Source: Agrobacterium vitis (lineage in GTDB: Bacteria; Pseudomonadota; Alphaproteobacteria; Rhizobiales; Rhizobiaceae). From it: a DNA stretch of 64,000 nucleotides. Below are positions 41,225-50,192 of this stretch, piece after piece (position 1 is the stretch's first letter; every line of letters starts with the position of its first letter). The notes beneath the pieces are model-generated. The model made no database searches. It was not told the DNA's origin and saw only the letters and a list, made by a program, of their open reading frames with translations. The position numbers and the translations under genes were made by a program. The DNA is taken from NCBI RefSeq assembly GCF_013337045.2, contig NZ_CP118261.1, positions 434,001 to 498,000 of the forward strand, in the 5' to 3' direction.

Positions 41225-42699
41225 CTGAAACCTGCTTTCTCGAAGGTCGCGGTGATCTGTCTGAATGGCGCGAGGCCGCGCGACGGTGCCTACAGGCCGG
41301 GATCGAACCAAAAGCTATCGACTGGCGGCTTATCGGTGATGAACAGGGGCTGTTTGGTGCTGATGCAAGCCAATCCAAAGAAAGCAGCACGCCAAGCCCG
41401 GCAGAACACACAGGTGGAATGGCGCATATGTCCGTCCCGGCAGCCTTCCTTCAGCTTGGAGAAGCCGTTGTGTGTCATTCCGATCCCGGCCGCTTCGCCT
41501 TGCTGTATCGCCTTCTCTTTCGGTTGAGGCAGGAAAGGCACCTTCTTGAGGTGAAGACGGATGCCGATGTGGCGCTGGCGTACCGGATGCAGAAATCGGT
41601 GGGGCGCGATTATCATAAGATGACGGCCTTCTTGCGCTTCAAGGAAGTGCCATTGCCTGTTGGTGTTGCAGGCCGACGGCGCTTTGTCGCCTGGTTTGAG
41701 CCTGACCACTTTATCATCGCGCGCGTCGCGCCGTTTTTCCAACGTCGGTTCAATGACATGGATTGGATTATCCTGACGCCCCACGGGTCCGCGTCATGGG
41801 ATGGCCAGACACTTATGACCTCGACAGACCCGGCGATAAAGCCCGATATACGCGATCAAACCGACGATCTCTGGCGCATATATTATGCATCCATCTTCAA
41901 TCCCGCCCGCTTGAAGGTGAAGATGATGATGACGGAGATGCCGAAGAAATATTGGAAGAACCTGCCGGAGGCAGAGCTTATTCCTAGCTTGATCGCCGGG
42001 GCGGAAGCCAAGCTGATCGATATGGCCCGTCGACAAGCCAGTGAGCCGCTGCCTTTTCATCATCGCCTCCAGGAGGCTGCCGCGCGTGTGCCGGCAGCGC
42101 CAGCGGCCGAAGCGGACACGATAGACGCGCTACGCCAGGAAGCGCGACGCTGCAATCGATGTGATCTCTCCTGCCGGGCAACACAGACCGTGTTCGGCGA
42201 AGGGCCTGTCGATGCAATGATCATGATCGTTGGAGAGCAGCCGGGGGACCAGGAGGATCTCGCAGGCAGGCCGTTCGTCGGACCGGCGGGCCGAGTGTTC
42301 GACGAGGCTCTGGCGCAGGCCGGCCTGGACCGGCGTATGCTCTACGTCACCAACGCGGTGAAGCACTTCAAGTATGAACCACGGGGAAAGCGCCGTATCC
42401 ATCAACGCCCGAATATCGCAGAGGTGCAGCAATGCAGGTGGTGGCTCACCCAAGAGATCGATATGGTGAAACCGAAGCTGATTGTCGCCATGGGCGCAAT
42501 TGCGCTGTTTTCGCTCACCGATCGAAAGGACCGGTTGGAGGATGTCCGCAGCCGGCCAATTGTCATGGACGAAACGCGACATCTATTCGTCACCGTTCAT
42601 CCGTCCTACCTGCTTCGTATTCCAGACGAGATCAAGAGAAACGAAGAACTCGCGCGCTTTCGAGACGACATAAGCCAGATCGGTAGACTTGTTGCGTAA
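41221..42699 (+). CDS. DUF4130-UdgX fusion: uracil-DNA glycosylase superfamily protein
   Basis: Two-domain protein (492 aa). Residues about 1-250 correspond to the DUF4130 'DNA metabolism' module, with the VGRDYHKMTAFLRF region near 125. Residues about 290-490 are a family 4-like uracil-DNA glycosylase: motif GEQPGDQED at 338-346, VTNAVKHFKYE near 380, and the UdgX-specific loop KRRIHQRP with His394. In the mycobacterial UdgX this histidine forms a covalent bond with DNA after uracil removal, so this protein is expected to trap itself on uracil sites. It is translationally coupled to the radical SAM gene and probably LexA-regulated. Confidence 0.92.
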   Translation: MTETCFLEGRGDLSEWREAARRCLQAGIEPKAIDWRLIGDEQGLFGADASQSKESSTPSPAEHTGGMAHMSVPAAFLQLGEAVVCHSDPGRFALLYRLLFRLRQERHLLEVKTDADVALAYRMQKSVGRDYHKMTAFLRFKEVPLPVGVAGRRRFVAWFEPDHFIIARVAPFFQRRFNDMDWIILTPHGSASWDGQTLMTSTDPAIKPDIRDQTDDLWRIYYASIFNPARLKVKMMMTEMPKKYWKNLPEAELIPSLIAGAEAKLIDMARRQASEPLPFHHRLQEAAARVPAAPAAEADTIDALRQEARRCNRCDLSCRATQTVFGEGPVDAMIMIVGEQPGDQEDLAGRPFVGPAGRVFDEALAQAGLDRRMLYVTNAVKHFKYEPRGKRRIHQRPNIAEVQQCRWWLTQEIDMVKPKLIVAMGAIALFSLTDRKDRLEDVRSRPIVMDETRHLFVTVHPSYLLRIPDEIKRNEELARFRDDISQIGRLVA

Positions 42700-42899
42700 G
42701 GAGAAAAGCTGGCGATTTGTCCATGCTTTGGCAAAGCGCGACCTCGATGCCTCCGGCGGGAAGCGGCGACTGCGGTCTTTAAGTGACGGGTGGGTGAAGC
42801 GGGCGCCTTGTTCTAGCAGAGTTGTGTAACAGATGCCTTAGTCAGCCGAAACCGAACAACGTTACTACGCCCATCCATGGCAGCATAACTTAAATCAAA
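42700..42899. other. Spacer between UdgX gene and IS630 remnant
   Basis: About 200 bases with no recognisable gene or structure. It probably includes the lost left end of the IS630-like element. No terminal repeat was identified. Confidence 0.35.
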
Positions 42900-43584
42900 C
42901 AGTCTCCAGCAAAGCCGGAGCAGTTTACAGGCAGCCAGACAGCTTCGCTGGGCGGGGTTGGTTTGCAGATCATTCGAGACTAGGGCGAGCGTTTCAATCG
43001 GGACGGCCCAGACGGTCTGAGAGCCGGAAAGGCCAAGGGCCGTGAGCCGTGGGCTGAACGACAAGCAGCGCAAGGTGCTTGTCGCTGCGGTCGAGAAAGG
43101 TCCCGTTCCTTATCTCGGCGGTGTGGTACGTTGGAGGCTGGTTGGTCTGGTGCAATGGCTTTGGCAGGAGCATCGCATTTCACTGAGCCGCCAGCAGCTT
43201 GGGCGTGAACTGAATGCGATGAGCTATAGCAAACTCACCGCTTGCCCCAACCATCACGCGTAAGACCCTCAAACCATTGAGAATTTTTAAAAAAACTTCC
43301 CGGCCGCAGTAGCAGAGATCGCCGCCTGGGCCGCACGAGGAACGCGACCTTCAGCGCCTCGCGATCAACCCACCAGATCGGCCTACATCTTCGGTGCTAT
43401 CGGTCCGGGACTTGGCAAGGCGGCAACTCTGATCATGCCTTGGTGCTATACCTATGCCATGACACAGCATCTGGCCGAAATCGCTCGTCATATTGCCGAC
43501 GATGCACACGCCATTCTCATCATGGATCAGGCAGGATGGCATATGTCCAACAATCTCGTCGTGCCAGGAAACATAACGATCTAG
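42900..43584 (+). pseudogene. IS630-family transposase, decayed
   Basis: Pieces of one transposase are spread along the plus strand. About 42945-43030 reads GGVGLQIIRD then TAG where Trp is expected. A frame change follows near 43033-43048, then LNDKQRKVLVAAVEKGP and GVVRWRLVGLVQWLWQEHR to TAA at 43261. The same frame resumes past a second stop near 43294 with FPAAVAEIAAWAARGTRP, AYIFGAIGPG and MDQAGWHMSN, ending in TAG at 43582. A deletion joining VAEIAA to WAARG removes the first catalytic Asp, and the final catalytic Glu is lost too. The element is inactive. Confidence 0.8.
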
Positions 43585-43826
43585 CCGTGATTGCTCGACG
43601 GGAGAAAGCAATGTTTATACATTTTATGGCTGAATAATGGTGGTGCCTCTCACCCGCCCCGATCCGATCTTGCAGCTGGGATCAGCCGCTGAGACCGGGG
43701 CTGGCCGTGGTGCCGGATTGGATCCGCCGGACATTTCTACTTTGCGAACTGGCGCACATTCAACCTTGACGCCACAGACCGCTGCCGGAAAAAACATAAT
43801 GCTGCTGATAAAAACCGAGGCGCCAG
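43585..43826. other. Spacer after the IS630 remnant
   Basis: About 240 bases containing only short open frames without recognisable content. It probably includes the missing right end of the element and the promoter of the next gene; AAACCGAGGCGCCAG just before 43827 holds only a weak ribosome binding site. Confidence 0.35.
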
Positions 43827-44822
43827 ATGACGACCTTTGCGACTATCAATGATCCAATCACCGGCCTTCTGGAGGCTTTCAAATCCCACGATGTGGTTGC
43901 GCTTTGCGACGGCGGGCACGGTTGTGAGCAGGCATATGCGTTGAGACGTGCGCTCATCCGCGACCCAGGGTTTTCCGCCCTCGTGAACGACATAGTGGTG
44001 GAGAGCGGTAACTCTCTCTACCAAAGCATCATGGACCGTTTTATTTCAGGAGAAGATATCCCTGATAGAGAAATCTGCAAAGCTTGGCAGAATACGACGC
44101 AACCCCACGATGTGTGGGATTGCCCCGTCTTTGAGGGACTATTTCGAGACGTTCGCGATTTGAATGCAACGCTGCCCAAAGAGCGGCAGATTCGTGTTTT
44201 GTTGGGTGACCCGCCAATAGATTGGTCTAGGGTCAACAGCGCCGCTGAACTCCAAGAAACATGGAATACACTTGAAGACCGTGACAGCTGTGCGGCACGA
44301 ATTATTCAAAGTGAAGTGCTGGCGAAGCAGCGCCGCGCTTTAGTCATCTACGGCGGTATGCACCTTCTACGCAAGAGACTCTTCTGGCAATCGGAAGAGG
44401 GACAGGCCATGGAATTAGAGTCCATCCCGCTACAAAATTCAATCGTGTCGTTGCTTGAGGCACAAGGAGCCAATGTCTATTCTGTCTGGACGCCCGTGTT
44501 TGTCGATCTAACGACTTTGCAGTCCGATATGTGCTCATGGCACACACCGAGTCTTGTTCCCATTCGAGGCACTCCGCTGGGAGAGGCAAGCTTTCGATCA
44601 TATTACCCGCACGCTATGTTGACCAAGCAACGCGATGCGATTGTAAAGATTCATGTCGATCCCGAGCGCTCTCCTTTAATGGAGGAGCAGTTCGACGCTA
44701 TCCTTTACCTCGGACCGCCATCGGATTTAAGTTGGAGTGAAGTCTCTCCCGCGTTAGCCGCTGATCCGGAATATATCAAGATGCGGTCAGAGAGATGTGC
44801 ATGGGTCGGCATGCCTCTCTGA
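43827..44822 (+). CDS. Protein of EreA/ChaN-like fold, function unknown
   Basis: Cytoplasmic-looking protein (331 aa) without signal peptide or membrane segment. CDGGHGCEQAYALRR near 27-42 resembles the GE.HG..E motif of the erythromycin-esterase/ChaN/TraB-like superfamily, and RRALVIYGGMHLLRKR near 168-183 matches their second His motif, hence the tentative fold. The residues are consistent with a metal- or His-based hydrolase site, but no substrate can be proposed. It is flanked upstream by an IS630 remnant and downstream by 500 bp of unassigned DNA, and its codon use appears less GC-rich than its neighbours, suggesting acquisition. Confidence 0.6.
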   Translation: MTTFATINDPITGLLEAFKSHDVVALCDGGHGCEQAYALRRALIRDPGFSALVNDIVVESGNSLYQSIMDRFISGEDIPDREICKAWQNTTQPHDVWDCPVFEGLFRDVRDLNATLPKERQIRVLLGDPPIDWSRVNSAAELQETWNTLEDRDSCAARIIQSEVLAKQRRALVIYGGMHLLRKRLFWQSEEGQAMELESIPLQNSIVSLLEAQGANVYSVWTPVFVDLTTLQSDMCSWHTPSLVPIRGTPLGEASFRSYYPHAMLTKQRDAIVKIHVDPERSPLMEEQFDAILYLGPPSDLSWSEVSPALAADPEYIKMRSERCAWVGMPL

Positions 44823-45333
44823 TTGTCAACGGCGAAACGAACCAGCCCCTCCCCGCTGCGTTTAAGGGCGCGGGCATAGTGCTCGGCACCCTGCCGGAAA
44901 ACGGAATCCCGATTGGCACCCTTTTGGCGCCGCAGGATCTGCGTATTTTCAAGCGGCACGGCAGCCGGCACAGGCCGGCCTTCACCGGCTTGCCATCTGC
45001 GGGCAACATCATCGATGCGAGGAATGTGTCATGGCGACGGTTGCGGCTGGCATTGGCACCAGCTTTGTGGCGACCCCATTGGGTCAAAAGCGGGAAGCTG
45101 GGTCCCCTGCTACCTGTCTTTGCAGTAGAGCGAGATAACATCACGGCACTCTGGCCTGTAAGCCGTCGCGCCAGCTCCGCGGTCACTATGAAGGAGCGGA
45201 TACCCCTCGCTTTCAGGACTTGGCTTAATCCATTGGCTGACTGGAATGAGTGAGGGCGCGACGATGGGAAGCACACTTGAATTCATAAATCTTCGTGCTT
45301 GCGCAGCAGACGTTTGGTGCATAAATTAGCGTA
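44823..45333. other. Unassigned region, possibly degraded coding DNA
   Basis: About 510 bases. Open frames exist on both strands (plus 44795-45253; minus 44776-45276), but neither shows a domain, a plausible ribosome binding site or a family pattern I recognise. The region is GC-rich, unlike a simple spacer, so it may be a degraded gene. Confidence 0.4.
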
Positions 45334-46323
45334 ATGTCTGATCATTCGTCTCAACGATTGTCGCCGTCAAATATCCCAATGGATGCGCTAAGCGAAGTTC
45401 TACAGGACTTTCGTTTGAGTGGAGTAAACTATGGGCGCTGCGAACTGCGGCATCCGTGGAGCATCGCTCTGCCGCACCAACAGCTGCTTCGTTTCCATTT
45501 TATCAGCCAAGGTCCATGCTGGATTCATACCGAAGCCCAGGGATGGCAGGAATTGCACGATGGGGATCTGGTCCTACTGCCGCAAGGTATCGCACATCGA
45601 TTGGCCAGCGCGCCGGATGTTGAAGGCGACTCGCTCAAAAGCTGTCAGATAAAAAGGTTGAGCAGCAAGGTTTGCGAATTGGTGCGGGAAGGAACGGGGG
45701 CGACCAGCACGCTTTTTTGCGGCTCCATGGCGCTGAGCGCCTATGCCCTTGATCCTTTGATCGCCCTGATGCCGCCAATCATCAAGGGCTGCGATGTCGC
45801 TGGCAATGACCCGATCATTGGCCCTCTGCTGACGGCTATGACGACAGAGGCTTCACAACCCCAGATGGGCAGCGCAACGATCCTGACGCGTATGGCTGAC
45901 TTGCTCGTCGCGCGGCTTATCCGCTGTTGGGTCAATTGCAGCGGAGCGGCAACCACCGGCTGGCTCGCCGCCATCCGCGACCCCCATCTTGGTCGTGTGT
46001 TGGCAGCCATGCACCGCGATCCCGGCCATAACTGGACGCTTGAAAGCCTTGCCGGTGTGGCAGGCCAGTCGCGCTCGATCTTTGCCGAACGCTTCAGTGC
46101 TGTTTTAGGGGAAGGCGCGGCACGCTATCTCGCTCGCCTGCGCATGCAGCTTGCCCGTGAGTTGTTGGGGCAAGGTGGCATGTCGGTTGCCGAGGTTGCA
46201 TCTCGCCTGGGCTATGAATCCGAAGCGTCGTTCGCGCGCGCTTTCAAACGCATTACCACGGTCTCACCCGGCGTTGTGCGCCGCACAGTTTCCGGACGAA
46301 CGGACATGGTTTTCGGATTTTAA
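45334..46323 (+). CDS. AraC-family transcriptional regulator
   Basis: Regulator (329 aa) with an N-terminal cupin-type sensing domain (about 20-190; HPWSIALPHQQLLRFHFISQG, quoted as LRFHFISQG, and LHDGDLVLLPQGIAHRL near 75-91). A C-terminal AraC double helix-turn-helix (about 220-315) has WTLESLAGVAGQSRSIFAERF and SVAEVASRLGYESEASFARAFKR in pieces. This cupin-6 type is common next to transporter or oxidoreductase genes. The MFS exporter gene follows 60 bp downstream on the same strand and is its likely target. Confidence 0.9.
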   Translation: MSDHSSQRLSPSNIPMDALSEVLQDFRLSGVNYGRCELRHPWSIALPHQQLLRFHFISQGPCWIHTEAQGWQELHDGDLVLLPQGIAHRLASAPDVEGDSLKSCQIKRLSSKVCELVREGTGATSTLFCGSMALSAYALDPLIALMPPIIKGCDVAGNDPIIGPLLTAMTTEASQPQMGSATILTRMADLLVARLIRCWVNCSGAATTGWLAAIRDPHLGRVLAAMHRDPGHNWTLESLAGVAGQSRSIFAERFSAVLGEGAARYLARLRMQLARELLGQGGMSVAEVASRLGYESEASFARAFKRITTVSPGVVRRTVSGRTDMVFGF

Positions 46324-46383
46324 GCTACATATAATCCCAAATCTTTCGTCTATGAAGTGCTTCCGGATTCAGGAGATACGTCA

Positions 46384-47592
46384 ATGACGGACAGAACATC
46401 ACAATTTAACAGCGCGGATATAGACCTCGATACCGCTGAGCCGGTCGCGTGGAGCTCTGCCACCTGGCTCGCCGTCCTTTCGATGGCGGCCACCAGTTTT
46501 GCGCTGGTCTCGGCTGAGTTCCTGCCGGCAGGCCTGCTGACGCCAATGGCTCGTGATCTTGGGATCAGTGAGGGAACAGCCGGGCAGGTTGTGACTGCCA
46601 CCGCTTTCGTGGGCGCCATCACGGCCCTGTTGAGCAATGTCCTGATCGGCAGATTAAACCGCAAGACAGTGCTGGTCGGCCTCAGTGCGTTGGCAATCGG
46701 CTCCAATATTCTTGCGGCGGTGGCGACGGATTTTTGGCTATTGATGCTCGGTCGAGCAGGCCTCGGCATTGCCCTCAGCGGCTTCTGGGCACTTTCGGTT
46801 GCCGTCGTCTCCAGGTTGGTTGGGACCAACGCAACAGGACGGGGCATGGCGATCGTTACGCTCGGCGTTTCACTCGCGACGATCGCGGCGCCATCGATAG
46901 GCGCTTTGATCAGTGACTGGTTGGGCTGGCGCAGCGCCATGTCTATGACTGCGGGGCTAGCTGCACTTGCCATGCTGCTGCAGATAATCTGCTTGCCAAC
47001 ATTGCCTTCAAGCACAAGCAACAGTCTCTCTGATGTATTCCGGCTGACGCGGCGGCGTGGGGTTCAACTTGGAATGTTGGCCATCCTTTTGCTGATGACG
47101 GGGCATTTTGCCGGCTCGGTTTATGTGCGCCCTTTCCTGGAACAGGTGACGCTGCTTGAAACTGGCCCGATTGCCCTGGCACTTCTCGGATTTGGCGTCG
47201 CGTCGGTAATCGGTAACGTTGCGGGTGGCCGGATGGCTGACGCCAGTATTCATATGGCACTCGCTGTCACCGCCGTGTTGATGGCGTCTGCAGCGCTCGC
47301 CTTGGTGCTTTGGGGTAGCTATGTCGGCGTTGCCTTCAGCCTTGTTACGCTTTGGGGCTTTGCCTTCGGCATGGCACCCGTGGTGCTGCCGACCAACCTG
47401 TCACGCAGTGCACCTGACGCCCTGGAGGCAGCGGGCAGCCTGATGGTCGTCTCTTTCCAGGTCGCGATCACGATTGGCGCGGTTGTCGGCGGTTATGTCG
47501 TCGATCATTATGGCGCTGCGGGACCCTTGACCCTGACCGCCGCCCTGGCCGCGTTGACGGTCGCCTTGGCACTGACGCAACCGCGCACCTGA
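46384..47592 (+). CDS. MFS transporter, DHA1 family (drug or purine/arabinose efflux type)
   Basis: Inner-membrane exporter (402 aa) with twelve hydrophobic segments. Following a polar N-terminal tail of about 30 residues, the first helix reads VLSMAATSFALVSAEFLPAGLL, as in the NepI/PbuE/SotB group. The inter-helix motif A region is VLIGRLNRKTVLVGLSA near 85-100. AGGAGA at 46371-46376 sets ATG 46384; an upstream ATG at 46357 lacks one. It exports an unknown small molecule by proton antiport, probably under the AraC regulator encoded upstream. Confidence 0.9.
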   Translation: MTDRTSQFNSADIDLDTAEPVAWSSATWLAVLSMAATSFALVSAEFLPAGLLTPMARDLGISEGTAGQVVTATAFVGAITALLSNVLIGRLNRKTVLVGLSALAIGSNILAAVATDFWLLMLGRAGLGIALSGFWALSVAVVSRLVGTNATGRGMAIVTLGVSLATIAAPSIGALISDWLGWRSAMSMTAGLAALAMLLQIICLPTLPSSTSNSLSDVFRLTRRRGVQLGMLAILLLMTGHFAGSVYVRPFLEQVTLLETGPIALALLGFGVASVIGNVAGGRMADASIHMALAVTAVLMASAALALVLWGSYVGVAFSLVTLWGFAFGMAPVVLPTNLSRSAPDALEAAGSLMVVSFQVAITIGAVVGGYVVDHYGAAGPLTLTAALAALTVALALTQPRT

Positions 47593-47625
47593 TCTTCGCT
47601 TCGGGTCAGCCACCTTTGCCACTTT

Positions 47626-47662
47626 GAGCCTCAATGTGAACATCAACAACCTGTTGAGGCTC
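47626..47662. repeat. Inverted repeat after the MFS gene
   Basis: GAGCCTCAA and TTGAGGCTC (47626-47634 and 47654-47662) are a perfect 9-bp pair separated by 19 bases, between the convergent MFS and LacI genes. It could act as a weak terminator in either direction; there is no T tract. Confidence 0.4.
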
Positions 47663-47788
47663 CACAACGAGAGCAGCGGAGCTGCTGCCTTATGGGGGCA
47701 GTCGTCAAAACGGCAGACAGCATGAACGTCAAGATATCCGAGCAACTGCGATAATCGTCAGATGGCTGAATCCGGGCAGTCGGTCAGT

Positions 47789-48838
47789 TCAGAGGTAAGG
47801 GTTGATTTCCGCCTCCACCTTTGCTTGTCCAGCGAATAACGGCGGCACCTCAATGAAGGTATTCTGTGATATTCCCGTGTCGATAATCTCAAAAACCGCC
47901 TTGAGCATGCCGTCCACATCCTGACGCACCATTTCGATGTCGCCACCCAAAAGCGCCACAAAGGGATCCCAGTCGAAACAGCCCATTGCTGGTAGCCGCT
48001 CCGCGACATAGCCGGAGGTCTTGAGCCACTGCATGACGCCTTCAAGAGAGATGGTGGAGTTTACAAACATTCCGCCTGGAATTTCGCCTTCAACCATCGC
48101 CAGTGTTTGTAAAGCTTTTTCCGCTTTTTCAGGGGCGTATCCGCAAGCCAGTATGTGGCGTTCATCGATCGGAACGCCCATATCCTGATGGGCTGCCCGA
48201 AAACCGCGCACCCGCTCCAAGGTGTTGTGATCAGTGGCGCGCCCGCCAACAAACAGCAACGGTGCGGCCTTGCCGGTTTTTCTGTGACAATTTTTTAGAA
48301 TACGACGGGTCAATTCCCGCGCCCCTGCAAAATTATCCGAAATAACCGAAGGTGCTGCCGTTCCCGGCAGGTCGAGATTAATGCTGCGCGCCCCGGCAGA
48401 CGTGCATATTTCGGTGATCCGGTCAGGGTTGGTCGCTCCGGTCGAAACCAGCCATTCCACTTGATAGGACAGCAGAGTGCGTGCAGCCTCCACTTCAAGC
48501 TCTGGGTCACGTCGCGTGCAGGTGATGATCGGGAAAAGGCCCCTCGCCCGCGCCATATCCTCGAAGGTTTCGACGATCGAGCCAAAATAACGGTTGTCAT
48601 ACTTAGGGACGATCATGCCGATGATCTGTGATTTTTCCCGGCGCAACAGACTGGCCTGCATGTTGAGCGCGTAGCCTTGCTCTTCAGCAATCCGTCTGAT
48701 TTTTTCCGCCAATTGCGTGCTGATCCGGCGCTTCTTCCAATTGCCGTTCAAAACAGCACTCACAGCACTGGCCGATGTGCCAGCAAGCTCGGCCAGATCG
48801 TAGATCGTGGTCTTCTTGGCGGTTTTTTTCTGATTCAC
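47789..48838 (-). CDS. LacI-family transcriptional regulator
   Basis: Repressor (349 aa) with a LacI helix-turn-helix (TIYDLAELAGTSASAVSAVLNG at about 11-32, quoted as DLAELAGTSASAVSAVLNG) followed by a sugar-sensing domain. The SASAVSAVLNGNWKKRRIS segment differs from the usual TVSRVLNG at the recognition helix, which suggests an unusual operator. It is divergent from a pentitol-type importer operon with 236 bp between the starts, where a perfect 13-bp-arm palindrome lies at 48898-48927. The effector is probably the imported sugar alcohol or its keto product. Confidence 0.9.
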   Translation of the reverse strand: MNQKKTAKKTTIYDLAELAGTSASAVSAVLNGNWKKRRISTQLAEKIRRIAEEQGYALNMQASLLRREKSQIIGMIVPKYDNRYFGSIVETFEDMARARGLFPIITCTRRDPELEVEAARTLLSYQVEWLVSTGATNPDRITEICTSAGARSINLDLPGTAAPSVISDNFAGARELTRRILKNCHRKTGKAAPLLFVGGRATDHNTLERVRGFRAAHQDMGVPIDERHILACGYAPEKAEKALQTLAMVEGEIPGGMFVNSTISLEGVMQWLKTSGYVAERLPAMGCFDWDPFVALLGGDIEMVRQDVDGMLKAVFEIIDTGISQNTFIEVPPLFAGQAKVEAEINPYL

Positions 48839-48897
48839 AAGCGCCTCCCGTTGAAACCCAACTTGACATCAAAGTCAGAAGATGGCAATTCTTGCGT

Positions 48898-48927
48898 CAT
48901 CGATTGAGCAGTGTTGCTCAATCGATG
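48898..48927. promoter_or_regulatory. Palindromic operator candidate of the second LacI regulator
   Basis: Perfect inverted repeat with 13-bp arms CATCGATTGAGCA and its complement around GTGT (48898-48910 and 48915-48927), between the divergent LacI and importer genes. Its location, not near any gene end, argues for an operator rather than a terminator. It lacks the central CG usual in LacI operators, matching the regulator's unusual recognition helix. Confidence 0.6.
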
Positions 48928-49074
48928 AAGTTGGTTGGCTTTGGAGGGTTGACCGGGAGGCACTCAAGCAATTCAGGATTGTTGTCGCATCATCGTGCGC
49001 TCGTTGAGTCGTGATCACTGTCTTCTGTTGCATGCGTCTCTCACTGCTGGTTTTGGGTTCTAGAGGAGGAAGCT

Positions 49075-50121
49075 ATGAAATTTCATTCCATGATGATGGT
49101 GTCGGTTGCTGCCGCTGCCATGTTTGCAGGCTCTGCCTTGGCGCAAGAGAAGGCAACCGTTGCGTTTCTGATGCCGGATCAGGCATCGACACGCTATGAA
49201 AACCACGATTATCCGGGCTTCAAGGCCGAGATGGCCAAGCTGTGCGCCGGATGCACGGTGATTTATCAAAACGCCAATGGCGATACCGCGCTTCAGCAGC
49301 AGCAATTCAACTCGGTGATTGCGCAAGGCGCAAAGGTGATTGTACTGGACCCGGTGGATTCGTCTGCTGCCGCAGCACTGGTCGAATTGGCGCAGTCGCA
49401 GGATGTGAAGGTCATTGCCTATGATCGTCCGATTCCAAAGAAAGCGGCGGATTATTATGTGTCCTTCGATAATGCTGGTATTGGCGAGGCCATTGCCAAG
49501 TCTTTGGTGCAGCACCTGAAGGCCAAGGGCGTGCCACAGGGTGCGGGTATTCTTGAAATCAACGGCTCGCCCACCGATGCCGCCGCTGGCCTGATCCGCG
49601 ATGGTGTTCATAAAGGCCTGAAGGATTCAGGTTACAAGACGCTGGCCGAATTTGATACGCCAGAATGGGCGCCGCCAAAAGCGCAGGAATGGGCCGCTGG
49701 CCAAATCACCCGCTTTGGCGCAGACATCAAGGGCGTTGTTGCCGCCAATGACGGCACGGGCGGCGGTGCGATTGCAGCGTTTAAGGCGGCTGGTGTTAAT
49801 CCGGTTCCACCTGTTACGGGCAATGATGCGACCATCGCAGCGCTTCAGCTGATCATTTCCGGCGACCAGTACAACACGATTTCCAAGCCATCGGAAATTG
49901 TTGCGGCGGCGGCTGCTAAAGTCACCGTCCAGTTTCTGAAGGGTGAAAAGCCGGAAGCCAAGACGACGCTTTATGACACCCCCTCGCAGCTGTTCATTCC
50001 GGCTGTGGTGACGGCAGAAAACATCAAGGCTGAAATCTTTGATAAGAAGATTCAGACGCCTGCCGAAGTCTGCACGGGTGAATATGCCGCTGGCTGCAAA
50101 AAGCTGGGCATCACCCAGTAA
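49075..50121 (+). CDS. Sugar-type ABC transporter substrate-binding protein
   Basis: Periplasmic binding protein of the RbsB/XylF group (348 aa) with a Sec signal peptide of about 22 residues ending ALA-QE. Conserved patterns are ATVAFLMPDQASTRYENHDY near 25-44, quoted as VAFLMPDQASTRY, and VIVLDPVDSSAAAALV near 88-103. Cysteines near 59, 62, 340 and 348 may form disulfides, and the spacing CAGC is notable. AGGAGGAAG gives a strong ribosome binding site before ATG 49075. The XylF-like features suggest a pentose or pentitol ligand. First gene of a six-kilobase operon. Confidence 0.9.
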   Translation: MKFHSMMMVSVAAAAMFAGSALAQEKATVAFLMPDQASTRYENHDYPGFKAEMAKLCAGCTVIYQNANGDTALQQQQFNSVIAQGAKVIVLDPVDSSAAAALVELAQSQDVKVIAYDRPIPKKAADYYVSFDNAGIGEAIAKSLVQHLKAKGVPQGAGILEINGSPTDAAAGLIRDGVHKGLKDSGYKTLAEFDTPEWAPPKAQEWAAGQITRFGADIKGVVAANDGTGGGAIAAFKAAGVNPVPPVTGNDATIAALQLIISGDQYNTISKPSEIVAAAAAKVTVQFLKGEKPEAKTTLYDTPSQLFIPAVVTAENIKAEIFDKKIQTPAEVCTGEYAAGCKKLGITQ

Positions 50122-50141
50122 TTGTTCTGATCTGTGTTCGG

Positions 50142-50156
50142 TCCGGCACTGCCGGA
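50142..50156 (+). other. Small hairpin between binding-protein and ATPase genes
   Basis: TCCGGC-ACT-GCCGGA forms a compact stem-loop (50142-50156) in the 71-bp gap after the binding-protein gene. Such intercistronic hairpins in importer operons commonly stabilise the upstream message and give more binding protein than ATPase. Confidence 0.45.
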
Positions 50157-50192
50157 TCGGACATGCCCCGAACCTGAAAAGAGCGTTTCGCC

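Noticed and set aside
44776..45276. Open frames on both strands in the spacer before the AraC gene
   Set aside because: No ribosome binding site, no motif, and unusual Arg/Pro/Ser-rich composition; kept only as unassigned DNA.
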